A stretch of 45,765 nucleotides of DNA from Enterovirga sp. (GTDB lineage Bacteria; Pseudomonadota; Alphaproteobacteria; Rhizobiales; Beijerinckiaceae), in contig NZ_JAQGKF010000069.1 of NCBI RefSeq assembly GCF_028290205.1, positions 1 to 45,765 on the forward strand, given 5' to 3'. Every line of letters begins with the position of its first letter. Positions within the stretch are counted from its first letter, which is position 1. Shown here in pieces: positions 1 through 8,622 of the stretch. The translations under genes were made by a program, and so were the position numbers. Below the pieces are notes generated by a model. It was not told the origin of the DNA, did not search any database, and was given only the letters and a program-made list of their open reading frames with translations.

Positions 1-391
1 AGTGAGTCGGATCCTCCGATACGGTCAAAGAACCCCGTTCGGAAGCGCCGCAGCCGATTCTGCGACAGTACGAGCCTGTGGCCACTAGACCGGCCACGTG
101 TTCTTTCGTAGGTGGCCAATCCCGCCATCCGGCGCGCAGAATCCATGATGAATTCATCATCGTCTGGAGCAAGTAAGTGCAAGGCTAGCAGATATGCTGC
201 GATCTCTCTCTGCAGAGGGAGCTTGGCAGCCTTCTCTGTGGCGTGTTCCTCGAGCCACTCGCGATCTGGCGTGATTGATGATTTGACAGGATATTCAACT
301 TGAATGACGAAGTTGGAGATATATCGCGCCGCCCAGGCCGTATCTACCGCATCGGAGCCTTGCGGAACGGTGGGGCGTGCTGGACGGAGTT
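1..391 (-). pseudogene. partial minus-strand ORF running off the left edge; unknown protein, no recognisable start codon
   Basis: Manual reverse-strand reading is open from a TAA near 391 to the window edge (...VDTAWAARYISNFVIQVEYPVKSSITPDREWLEEHATEKAAKLPLQREIAAYLLALHLLAPDDDEFIMDSARRMAGLATYERTRGRSSG...). It reads like real protein, but there is no ATG/GTG/TTG near its N-terminus. Base composition is visibly less GC-rich than the rest of the window. Confidence 0.35.
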
Positions 392-768
392 AGCGTTGGG
401 TGGCGCTGAAACATCGCTGCCGAGCGTGGCTGGCGGGGAGGTGGGTTGGGAGGTGCGCTGTCTCGTCGAGACTTGCGCAGGTATCCACTGATCCGATCGA
501 CGCCCAAACAGTCTCAACAGGCGAGCGCGGTCCGGCGGGGGGCGATCTCGGAACTGTGCTCGCTGGGGCGCCTCGTTGTCCGGCCAATGAGGGTTGGAAC
601 GCCTACCCCGCGCCTCGCTTAGCCGAGCCTGTCGCGCGTCAGGCCCTTAGAGCGATCGGCCAGTGGTCATGCTGCCCCGCTGTCGACCGTTAGCGCCTCA
701 TGGGAGTCAGCATCGGGCCGCCGCGGCAACGGGGTTGAGCAAAGGCTCCGTCTAAACCCCTGAAATAA

Positions 769-844
<76 letters not shown>

Positions 845-1131
845 TTCGCCCGGAGGCGGGCGGCCTTGGCCGCCGGGGATGCGTCTAGCCCAGCACTCAG
901 GGCCTGTCCACCGTCTCCGTGATCCGAACAGCTTCCTGGGGCGATGTTTTCCAAAGCCGTCGTTTCGGGCGCCCCGCGCGGGCTGCGGGCCGACCGGAGT
1001 TGAAGCGCAGGCCGGAGGATGGCATCTCGGCCGGGCCCACGCCCGAGGAGGTCCGCTCTGCATCACAGCCTCATCGCCCTGCGGCCCATCGCGCGGCCCG
1101 CCCGCGGCCGGTTCGGCAAGTGAGGCCCGGC

Positions 1132-1623
1132 ATGCAGGTCGACCTACGCATCCTGGATAGCCGGCTCCCGGGTTGGGGCTTCCCCCGTTACGGCTCGGAT
1201 CTCGCGGCGGGGCTCGACCTCCATGCCTGCCTGGACGCGCCGCTCGACCTGGCACCCGGCGCGGCCCCGATCCTGATCCCGACCGGGTTTGCCATGCGGC
1301 TCGGCGACCCGGGCTGGTGCGGGCTGGTCGCGCCCCGGTCCGGGCTCGGCCATCGCGGCCTCGTTCTCGGCAACACGGTCGGCATCATCGACGCGGATTA
1401 CGAAGGCCCGGTGCTGCTCTCGGCCTGGAACCGCAACCAGCCCGGCACGGCGCCCATCACGGTTGCGCCGGGCGACCGCATCGCCCAGCTCGTGCTGGTC
1501 AGGATCGACCGGCCTGCCTTCCGGGTCGTCGCCGCCTTCCCGGAAACGTCGGGGCGCGGGGAGGGCGGCTTCGGGTCGACGGGCCAGCAAGGCGCCTCTT
1601 CCGGCACGGCGGCGCGCCCATGA
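1132..1623 (+). CDS. dut: dUTP diphosphatase (deoxyuridine 5'-triphosphate nucleotidohydrolase)
   Basis: Start MQVDLRILDSRLPGWGFPRYGSDLAAGLDL. Trimeric dUTPase motifs APRSGLGHRGLVLGNTVGIIDADYEG, GDRIAQLVL and C-terminal RGEGGFGSTG. Confidence 0.93.
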   Translation: MQVDLRILDSRLPGWGFPRYGSDLAAGLDLHACLDAPLDLAPGAAPILIPTGFAMRLGDPGWCGLVAPRSGLGHRGLVLGNTVGIIDADYEGPVLLSAWNRNQPGTAPITVAPGDRIAQLVLVRIDRPAFRVVAAFPETSGRGEGGFGSTGQQGASSGTAARP

Positions 1624-2048
1624 CCCTGCTTCCCTCCCGGGCGCTGTATGCGGTGGCGGCGGTGCTGGACGTGGCGCTCCACGCCCGCGGCAGCCCCGTC
1701 TCGGCCAAGGCGCTGGCCGGGCGGCTCGATGTCGGGCCGCGCCATCTCGAGGCGGTCTTGCAGCATCTCGTGCGGGCCGGCATCCTCAAGGGCGTGCGGG
1801 GACCGCGCGGCGGCTACGAGCTCGGGCGCGAGCGTCGCCGCATCTCGGTCGGCGAGGTGGTCCGGGCGGTGGAGCGGATCGAAGAACCGGAACCGACGGG
1901 ACCGGACCTGATCCGGCAGGCCATCGCGCCCGCCATCGCGCAAGCCGCGGGGGAGTTCCTGGCCGCGCTCGACCGCATCAGCATCGACGAGCTGTGTCGC
2001 GCGGCCGGACCCGCCGGCGTGCCGCCCCAGGCAGATTTCACAATATAA
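1620..2048 (+). CDS. Rrf2 family transcriptional regulator (CymR-like, single Cys)
   Basis: MTLLPSRALYAVAAVLDVALHARGSPVSAKALAGRLDVGPRHLEAVLQHLVRAGILKGVRGPRGGYELGRERRRISVGEVVRAVE is a typical Rrf2 winged HTH. ATGA overlap with dut. Confidence 0.9.
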   Translation: MTLLPSRALYAVAAVLDVALHARGSPVSAKALAGRLDVGPRHLEAVLQHLVRAGILKGVRGPRGGYELGRERRRISVGEVVRAVERIEEPEPTGPDLIRQAIAPAIAQAAGEFLAALDRISIDELCRAAGPAGVPPQADFTI

Positions 2049-2052
2049 AAAT

Positions 2053-2067
2053 GTTCATTAGATGAAC
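2053..2067. promoter_or_regulatory. perfect inverted repeat GTTCAT-TAG-ATGAAC; candidate Rrf2 operator upstream of cysK
   Basis: 6-bp arms with a 3-nt spacer, 5 bp after the Rrf2 stop and about 60 bp before the cysK ATG, inside a short AT-rich stretch. Confidence 0.55.
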
Positions 2068-2125
2068 CATCGACACCGAGACGGGAAATAGCTACAGCCC
2101 CGTCGATCCAGCGAGGAGCGACACC

Positions 2126-3103
2126 ATGTCCGAGACCGTGAGAACTGCCACCGGCGCGCCGGGTCGCGGCCGCATCTACGGCTCCATCACCGAAACGGTG
2201 GGCAACACGCCGCTCGTCCGCCTCGACCGGCTGGCCAAGCAGAAGGGCGTCAAGGCCGAGATCCTGCTCAAGCTGGAATTCTTCAACCCGATCAGCAGCG
2301 TCAAGGACCGGATCGGCGTCGCCATGATCGACGCGCTGGAAGCCTCCGGGCGGCTGAAGCCGGGCGGCACGCTGGTCGAGCCGACCTCGGGCAACACCGG
2401 CATCGCGCTGGCCTTCGTGGCGGCGGCCCGCGGCTACCGGCTGATCCTGGTGATGCCCGAGACGATGTCGCTCGAGCGGCGCAAGATGCTGGCCTTCCTG
2501 GGCGCAGAACTCGCTCTGACGCCCGGCCCGCAGGGCATGAAGGGTGCCATCGCCAAGGCTGAGGAATTGCTGCGCGAGATCCCCGGAGCGGTCATGCCGC
2601 AGCAATTCGAGAACCCTGCCAATCCGGAGATTCACCGCAAGACCACCGCCGAGGAGATCTGGAACGACACCGCCGGGCAACTCGACGTGTTCATTTCGGC
2701 CATCGGCACGGGCGGCACCATCACGGGCGTCGGCGAGGTGCTGAAGCCGCGCCTGCCCGGCCTCAAGGTCATCGCGGTCGAGCCCGAGGATTCGCCGATC
2801 CTGTCCGGCGGCCAGCCCGGACCCCACAAGATTCAGGGCATCGGCGCCGGCTTCGTGCCCGGCGTGCTCGACACCCAGATCTACGACGAGGTCGTCACGG
2901 TCGGAAACCAGACCGCCTTCGAGACCTCGCGCCTTCTCGCCAGGGTGGAAGGCGTCCCGGGCGGCATCTCGACCGGTGCCAATGTGGCTGCCGCCCTCGA
3001 GGTCGCGGCCCGGCCCGGCATGGAGGGCAAGCGCATCGTCACGGTCGCGTGCTCCTTTGCCGAGCGCTACATCTCGAGCGCGCTGTTCGAGGGGATCGGC
3101 TGA
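2126..3103 (+). CDS. cysK: cysteine synthase A (O-acetylserine sulfhydrylase, PLP-dependent)
   Basis: [33 protein letters not shown] (PLP lysine), [33 protein letters not shown]. Good RBS (GAGGAG). Confidence 0.95.
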   Translation: MSETVRTATGAPGRGRIYGSITETVGNTPLVRLDRLAKQKGVKAEILLKLEFFNPISSVKDRIGVAMIDALEASGRLKPGGTLVEPTSGNTGIALAFVAAARGYRLILVMPETMSLERRKMLAFLGAELALTPGPQGMKGAIAKAEELLREIPGAVMPQQFENPANPEIHRKTTAEEIWNDTAGQLDVFISAIGTGGTITGVGEVLKPRLPGLKVIAVEPEDSPILSGGQPGPHKIQGIGAGFVPGVLDTQIYDEVVTVGNQTAFETSRLLARVEGVPGGISTGANVAAALEVAARPGMEGKRIVTVACSFAERYISSALFEGIG

Positions 3104-3172
3104 CCGGGCGGGCCGATCGTCGCTGGCGCAACCCTTCGGGGACCCGGGTGTTTCCTGCCGAAGGAGACACCC

Positions 3173-3451
3173 ATGGCCGACAGCAAGGTTCCCAATCTGA
3201 AGAACTTCAGCGCGTATCGGGATGAGAACGGGCGGGGGCTCGGCACGGAGCCGGGCGACCGCCCGCGTTATGACGACGTCCACGAGCAGCTGATGCAGGA
3301 GCCGACCAGCGAATCCGAGGCGGCGCGGCTTGCCTCGGGCTTCACGAGCGACGACGGCACCGAAGCGACCGAGGCCGAAACGCCGCCGGAAAACATCGCC
3401 CATATCGGCGATGCGACCCTGCCGCCCCGCCGCGGCCCCCGCGGCGGGTAG
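3173..3451 (+). CDS. hypothetical protein, 92 aa, hydrophilic
   Basis: ORF MADSKVPNLKNFSAYRDENGRGLG... preceded by AAGGAG RBS; no recognised domain. Confidence 0.7.
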   Translation: MADSKVPNLKNFSAYRDENGRGLGTEPGDRPRYDDVHEQLMQEPTSESEAARLASGFTSDDGTEATEAETPPENIAHIGDATLPPRRGPRGG

Positions 3452-3478
3452 AAGCGGGCTCCGGCCAGCACGGGCCGG

Positions 3479-4411
3479 TCACGCGCCGGGCGGTGCCGGG
3501 TGCAGGTCCAGGGGCCGTCCGGCTGCCCGGACCTGGCCCGGCACGTCGTGGCCGACAAGATCGGGCAGCTCGCGCGACACGGCGATGAGGCTGTCGAGAT
3601 CGACCCCGGTCCCGATTCCCATCTCCTCGAACATGTTCACCACGTCCTCGGTGCAGACATTGCCCGTGGCGCCGGGTGCGAAGGGGCAGCCGCCCAGCCC
3701 CCCGAGCGCCGCGTCGAAGCGCACGCATCCCGCCTGCCAGCCGGCCAGGACGTTGGCCAGACCGGCACCGCGGGTGTTGTGGACGTGCAAGGTGAGAGGC
3801 AGGGCGGGATGCCGGGCCAGCACCGCCGCCACGAGGTCGGCGACCTGGCGCGGATTGGCCATTCCGGTCGTGTCGGCGAGGGTTACGGCGGTGCAGCCCT
3901 CCGCCAGCAGCCGCTCGACATGGTCGAGCACCTTGGCGCGCTCCTGCCGGCCCTCGAACGGGCAGCCGAAGGCCGTCGCCACGCTCGATGTGAGCGCGAT
4001 GCCGGTCCCGGCCAGCACCTGCCGGACTTCCCGAAGCGCCCGGAACGAGCCCTCGGGGTCCATGCGCAGGTTGGCCCGGTTATGGGTTGCAGAGACCGAG
4101 ATCACGACGTTGATCTCGTCCAAGCCGCTCTGGGCGGCGCGCTCGGCGCCGCGGGCGTTCGGGATGAGGGCGCAATAGAGCGTGCCCGGCCGGCGCCGGA
4201 TGCGGCGCGCCACCTCCTCCCCGTCGGACAGGGCTGGGACGTGTTTCGGCGACACGAACGAGGTGATCTCGATCTTCGCCAGGCCCGTGTCGGACAGGCG
4301 GTCGATCCAGGCGACCTTGCGGTCGGTCGGCACAAAAACGGGCTCGATCTGCAGCCCGTCCCGCGGTGCCACCTCGTGAATGAAGACCCGTTCCGCGCCG
4401 GCCGAGATCAT
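3479..4411 (-). CDS. hydroxymethylglutaryl-CoA lyase family protein
   Basis: VFIHEVAPRDGLQIEPVFVPTDRKVAWIDRLSDTGLAKIEITSFVSPKHVPALSDGEEV; VTLADTTGMANPRQVADLV; LHVHNTRGAGLANVLAGWQAGCVRFDAALGGLGGCPFAPGATGNVCTED (HMGL family). Confidence 0.92.
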   Translation of the reverse strand: MISAGAERVFIHEVAPRDGLQIEPVFVPTDRKVAWIDRLSDTGLAKIEITSFVSPKHVPALSDGEEVARRIRRRPGTLYCALIPNARGAERAAQSGLDEINVVISVSATHNRANLRMDPEGSFRALREVRQVLAGTGIALTSSVATAFGCPFEGRQERAKVLDHVERLLAEGCTAVTLADTTGMANPRQVADLVAAVLARHPALPLTLHVHNTRGAGLANVLAGWQAGCVRFDAALGGLGGCPFAPGATGNVCTEDVVNMFEEMGIGTGVDLDSLIAVSRELPDLVGHDVPGQVRAAGRPLDLHPAPPGA

Positions 4412-5613
4412 CAGACCGCTCCCTTGCGGCGGAGCTCTGCCACAGCATCGTCCGAATAGCCGAGCCCGCGCAAGACCTCGTCGGTGTGCTCGCCCAGATC
4501 CGGTCCGAGCGTCCGCATCACGCCGGGCGTGGCGGAGAGCTTAGGCGCGATACCTGGCACGGGCATCGGCGTTCCGTCGGGCAGTGTCGTCTCGATGATC
4601 ATGTCGCGAGCCCGGTAATGCGGGTCGGCCACGATGTCGGCCACGCTGTAGACCCGGCCGGCCGGCACCCCGGCCTCGTTCATCAGGGCGAGAACCTCGT
4701 CGATGCTTCGCCCCCCCGTCCAGTCCGCGATGGCGCCGTCGATCAGTTCGACCTGGGCAGCCCGGCCGTCGTTGCGGGCCAGCCGCGGGTCGTCCGCGAG
4801 ATCGGGCCGGCCGATTGCCCGCATGAGCCGGCGGAAGATGGAATCGCCATTGCCGGCGATCAGCACGAAGCCGTCCCGGCACGGGTAGCTGTCCGTCGGC
4901 ACGATGCCGGGGAGGGCGCCGCCCGAGCGCTCCCGGATCTCGCCATAGACCCCGTATTCGGGAACGAGGCTCTCCATGCAGTTGAACACGCTCTCGTGCA
5001 GAGCCACGTCGACGACCTGGCCTGGGCCGCCGTTGCGGACCACATGGATCACGCTCATCAGCGCGCCGATCACGGCGTAATGGGCGGCCAGCGTATCGCC
5101 GATCGAGACCCCGGTGCGGGCCGGTGGCCGATCGGGCGATCCGGTGGTGTAGCGGATGCCGCCCATCGCCTCGCCGATGACGCCGAAGCCAGGGCGCTCC
5201 CGATAGGGCCCGGTCTGGCCGTAACCGGACAGGCGCACCATCACGAGGCGCCGGTTGAGCGCGTGGAGGGCGTCGAAGCCGAGCCCCCACTTCTCCAGCG
5301 TGCCGGGACGGAAATTCTCGATCAGGATGTCGGCCTCGGCCGCGAGGCGGCGGACGATCTCCTGTCCCTCCGGGACCCTCAGGTCGGCCGTGATCGAGCG
5401 CTTGTTGCGGGCTTGGACCCGCCACCACAGGGACGTCCCGTCGTGGAGCTTGCGCCAGGTCCGCAGGGGATCGCCCGTGCCGGGCGTCTCCACCTTGACC
5501 ACGTCGGCGCCATATTCGGCCAGGATGCGGGCCGCGAAGGGACCGGCGATGAGCTGACCGAGCTCCACCACCTTCAGGCCGGCGAGCGGCCCTGAATGCG
5601 GGGGAGCGGTCAT
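4411..5613 (-). CDS. CaiB/BaiF family (class III) CoA-transferase
   Basis: GPLAGLKVVELGQLIAGPFAARILAEYGADVVKVETPGTGDPLR, NKRSITADLRVPEGQEIVRRLAAEADILIENFRPGTLEKWGLGFDAL. TGATG stop/start overlap with the downstream HMGL gene. Confidence 0.94.
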   Translation of the reverse strand: MTAPPHSGPLAGLKVVELGQLIAGPFAARILAEYGADVVKVETPGTGDPLRTWRKLHDGTSLWWRVQARNKRSITADLRVPEGQEIVRRLAAEADILIENFRPGTLEKWGLGFDALHALNRRLVMVRLSGYGQTGPYRERPGFGVIGEAMGGIRYTTGSPDRPPARTGVSIGDTLAAHYAVIGALMSVIHVVRNGGPGQVVDVALHESVFNCMESLVPEYGVYGEIRERSGGALPGIVPTDSYPCRDGFVLIAGNGDSIFRRLMRAIGRPDLADDPRLARNDGRAAQVELIDGAIADWTGGRSIDEVLALMNEAGVPAGRVYSVADIVADPHYRARDMIIETTLPDGTPMPVPGIAPKLSATPGVMRTLGPDLGEHTDEVLRGLGYSDDAVAELRRKGAV

Positions 5614-7061
5614 GCGGGCAGACCCGGGCTCGTGGCCCGGCCGGGATCGGGCAGCGGGAAGCTGAGCCGCACCTTCAGCCCGTCAGGATCGTAATCGGTG
5701 CTGACCTCGGCTTTCACCTGGGCGGTGAGCACCCGCTGGAGAAGCCGGGTTCCAAAACCCTGGCGTTGCGGCGCGGAGACCCGCGGGCCGCCCGCTTCGA
5801 CCCAGTCGAGGCGCAGACGGCGCGCCTCCCCGTCGTGTTCCACCGACCAGCGGACGTCCACGTGCCCCTCCCCGTTGGACAGCGCCCCGAACCGCGCCGC
5901 GTTGATGACCAGCTCGTGGAACGCCATCCCGAGCGGGACAGCGTAGTCCGACGGCAGCTCGACCTCCGGACCGTTGACTCGGACCCGTTTGCGCCCGTCG
6001 TCGAACACGTCGAGCTCCTTGGTCAACAGCTCCCGCAGCGACGCCCTTTGCCACAGCTCCTCGGTCAGGATGGTGTGGGTGTTGGCGAGCGACATGATGC
6101 GCCCGGTGAAGTCGCGATAGAAGTCGTCGATGGTGGAGGCGCCGCGGGCTGTCGAGCCCACGATCGCCTGCACCGTGGAAAGCGTGTTCTTCACGCGGTG
6201 ATGCAGCTCGCGGATGAGCAGGTTCTGCCGGTCGGTGGCGTGTTTGCGTTGGGTGACGTCGAGCGACACGCCGGCCATGCGCAGCGGCCGCGTCTCCGCG
6301 TAGCTGGCCCGGCCCCGCATCTCGACCCAGCGGGACTCGTCGTGCGGTCCGCCGACCCGGAATTCGACCCCGTAATCGGTCCGGGTGTCGATCGCCTCCT
6401 GAACCGCCCGCGTGATGCGGCCGACGTCGTCCGGATGGACCCGTTCGAGCAGGTCCGGATAGCTCACCGGGCTGTCGGGCGGCAGGCCGACATGGGTCCG
6501 GAAGCGCTGCGAGGCCGTCAGGGTCATGTCGACGAGGTCGAGCTCCCAGGCCCCGAGCCGACCGGCGTCCAGCGTGAATTTCAGCCTCTCATCGCTGAGG
6601 GCGAGCTCGGCGCGGCTGGCCTCGAGCGCGGCCAGCCGGTCGCGCGCCTGGTATTGGCGACGGCGACTGCCGAGTGCCGTCCGGACGAGGCTGACGAGCG
6701 TCATCGGGTGGAAGGGGCGCTCAAGGAACGTGACGTTGCCGAGGGCCCGCATGTGCCGGATGGCAGAGGGGTTCCGCTCCTGCCCGCCCCCGCGCAGGGT
6801 CAAGAGAATGAAGGGGTAGTCCGACCAGGTCGGCTGCGTCTCGATCTTGGCGACAAGGGCGGAGAATTCCGCCGATTGCAGCGCCTCCTCCGTCAGAACC
6901 GTGACGGCGGAGCGCCTCAGGGCCGGCAGAAGGCTCGGGAGAGTGGGGCAGATCTCCGTCTCGACGCCATCCTCGCAGAGGACGCTGGAGATGATCTCCG
7001 CGTCGCGACCGAGCGGCGCCAGCACGGCGACCTGCTCCGGGTTCTTCTCGCCCGGGTTCAC
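5610..7061 (-). CDS. HWE-type sensor histidine kinase with N-terminal receiver-like domain and PAS domain
   Basis: Phosphoacceptor box RELHHRVKNTLSTVQAIVGSTAR, N-box MAFHELVINAARFGALSNGEGHVDV, DWVEAGGP, GFGTRLLQRVL; PAS FTLDAGRLGAWELDLVDMTLTASQ. Confidence 0.9.
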   Translation of the reverse strand: MNPGEKNPEQVAVLAPLGRDAEIISSVLCEDGVETEICPTLPSLLPALRRSAVTVLTEEALQSAEFSALVAKIETQPTWSDYPFILLTLRGGGQERNPSAIRHMRALGNVTFLERPFHPMTLVSLVRTALGSRRRQYQARDRLAALEASRAELALSDERLKFTLDAGRLGAWELDLVDMTLTASQRFRTHVGLPPDSPVSYPDLLERVHPDDVGRITRAVQEAIDTRTDYGVEFRVGGPHDESRWVEMRGRASYAETRPLRMAGVSLDVTQRKHATDRQNLLIRELHHRVKNTLSTVQAIVGSTARGASTIDDFYRDFTGRIMSLANTHTILTEELWQRASLRELLTKELDVFDDGRKRVRVNGPEVELPSDYAVPLGMAFHELVINAARFGALSNGEGHVDVRWSVEHDGEARRLRLDWVEAGGPRVSAPQRQGFGTRLLQRVLTAQVKAEVSTDYDPDGLKVRLSFPLPDPGRATSPGLPA

Positions 7062-8554
7062 GCCGGGTCGGCTCCGAGCAGGGAGGCGGGTTCGCCAATG
7101 AAGCTCGGGACCCCGCGCAGCACGCCCTGGAACCGGTTCAGCGGCCCCCCGACCGCGATGCCATACTGGTCGATCTGGAGTTCGCGGATCGTCCGCTCGT
7201 GGCCGCCGGCGCGCTTCTTGATGACCGAGATGGCTCGGCGGACCTCGCCGGCCGCCTCGAAATAGCGCAGCAGGATGATGGTGTCCGACAGGTAGGTCAC
7301 GTCCACCGGTGTCCGCATGTCGCCGACCAGGCCGTGCTGCGCCAGCGTGATGAACGTCGCCGTGCCCTGCCGGTTCAGGAAGTGCAGAAGCTCGTGCATG
7401 TGGAGCACGAGATGCTGCTCGTCCGGCATGGCGGCGTGGTAGCCGTTGAGGCTGTCGATCACCACCGTGGAGGCGCCCTGTTGCTCCACGGCCCAGCGCA
7501 CCCGGTGCGCGAACTCGCCCGGGGAGAGTTCGGCGGCGTCGACCGCCTGCAAGGCCAAGGCGCCGCTCTGCTGCATGGCATGGAGATCGAGCCCCATCTC
7601 GCGGGTGCGAGCCTTCAGGATACCGATCTCCTCGTCGAAGACGAAGATGGCGGCCCGTTCGCCGCGCGCGATGGCAGCCCGCACAAAGCTGTAGGCCAGG
7701 ATGCTCTTGCCGGAACCGGAGGGGCCGATCAGCAACGAGGCCGATCCGGGCTCCCCGCCGCCGCCCAGCAGCCTGTCCAGGCTGTCGATCCCGCTGGTGA
7801 GGGGCGCCCTCGAAAAGGCGCGGCCGTGTTCCGCCGACACAAGGCGGGGAAAGGCCACAACCCCGCCGGTCGCGATGGTGAAGTCGTGAAAGCCGCCCCG
7901 GTAGGTCACGCCGCGGTATTTCAGGACCCGGAGCCTTCGCCGTTCCGCGCCATAGGTCGGGGCGAGCTGCTCCAGTTGCACGACGCCATGCGCGACGCTG
8001 TGCACGGTCTTGTCCCCCGGCTCGCTCGTCATGTCGTCGAGCAAGAGAACGGTGGCGGCATGGCGGGAGAAATAGTGCTTCAGCGCCAGCACCTGCCGGC
8101 GGTAGCGCAGGGAGCCCTGCGCCAGCAGGCGGATTTCCGAGAGGCTGTCCAGGACCACCCGGGAGGGCTTCAGCCGCTCGACGACCTCGAAGATGCGGCG
8201 GGTGGTCTCTCCGAGCTCAAGATCTGACGAATACAGCACGCTTTGCTGCTGCTCGTGGTCGAGGAGGCTTTCGGGGGGCGCGAGCTCGTAGATCAGGATG
8301 CCGTCCGGGATGGTCCAGCCATGCGAGGCCGCGCCGTCGCGAAGCTCTTCTTCCGTTTCCGAAAGCGTGATGTAGAGCCCCGTCTCCCCCGCCCGCGCCC
8401 CTTCCAGCAGGAACTGCAGCGCGATCGTGGTCTTGCCGGTCCCGGGCGTGCCCTCCAGCAGGTACATGCGGCTGCGCACAAGGCCGCCTCCCAGCACCTC
8501 ATCCAGGCCCTTCACCCCCAGTGCGGCCCGTTCCGCAGCAGCTTCACTGATCAT
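7058..8554 (-). CDS. KaiC-like RecA-superfamily ATPase with two KaiC domains
   Basis: Start MISEAAAERAALGVKGLDEVLGGGLVRSRMYLLEGTPGTGKTTIALQFLLEGAR (CI Walker A); second domain TSGIDSLDRLLGGGGEPGSASLLIGPSGSGKSILAYSFV (CII Walker A); LSDTIILLRYFEAAGEVRRAISVIKKRAGGHERTIRELQI typical of KaiC CII. ATGA overlap with the kinase gene. The ORF track extends it to 8626; the internal ATG is preferred. Confidence 0.92.
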   Translation of the reverse strand: MISEAAAERAALGVKGLDEVLGGGLVRSRMYLLEGTPGTGKTTIALQFLLEGARAGETGLYITLSETEEELRDGAASHGWTIPDGILIYELAPPESLLDHEQQQSVLYSSDLELGETTRRIFEVVERLKPSRVVLDSLSEIRLLAQGSLRYRRQVLALKHYFSRHAATVLLLDDMTSEPGDKTVHSVAHGVVQLEQLAPTYGAERRRLRVLKYRGVTYRGGFHDFTIATGGVVAFPRLVSAEHGRAFSRAPLTSGIDSLDRLLGGGGEPGSASLLIGPSGSGKSILAYSFVRAAIARGERAAIFVFDEEIGILKARTREMGLDLHAMQQSGALALQAVDAAELSPGEFAHRVRWAVEQQGASTVVIDSLNGYHAAMPDEQHLVLHMHELLHFLNRQGTATFITLAQHGLVGDMRTPVDVTYLSDTIILLRYFEAAGEVRRAISVIKKRAGGHERTIRELQIDQYGIAVGGPLNRFQGVLRGVPSFIGEPASLLGADPA

Positions 8555-8622
8555 GTACGATTCCGCACTTTTGTGGCCCTTAACACCGCCCTCCAGGGCT
8601 GGCGAGCGACCGGATGCGCGCG

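Noticed and set aside
845-880. hairpin GGCGGCC-TT-GGCCGCC just upstream of tRNA-Lys
   Set aside because: Short and GC-only in a GC-rich background; likely chance, not reported as a feature.
1814-3403. 529-aa minus-strand ORF
   Set aside because: Antisense to cysK and the Rrf2 gene; no recognisable motifs.
5766-7265. 499-aa plus-strand ORF
   Set aside because: Antisense to the HWE kinase, whose H-box and N-box motifs are unmistakable.
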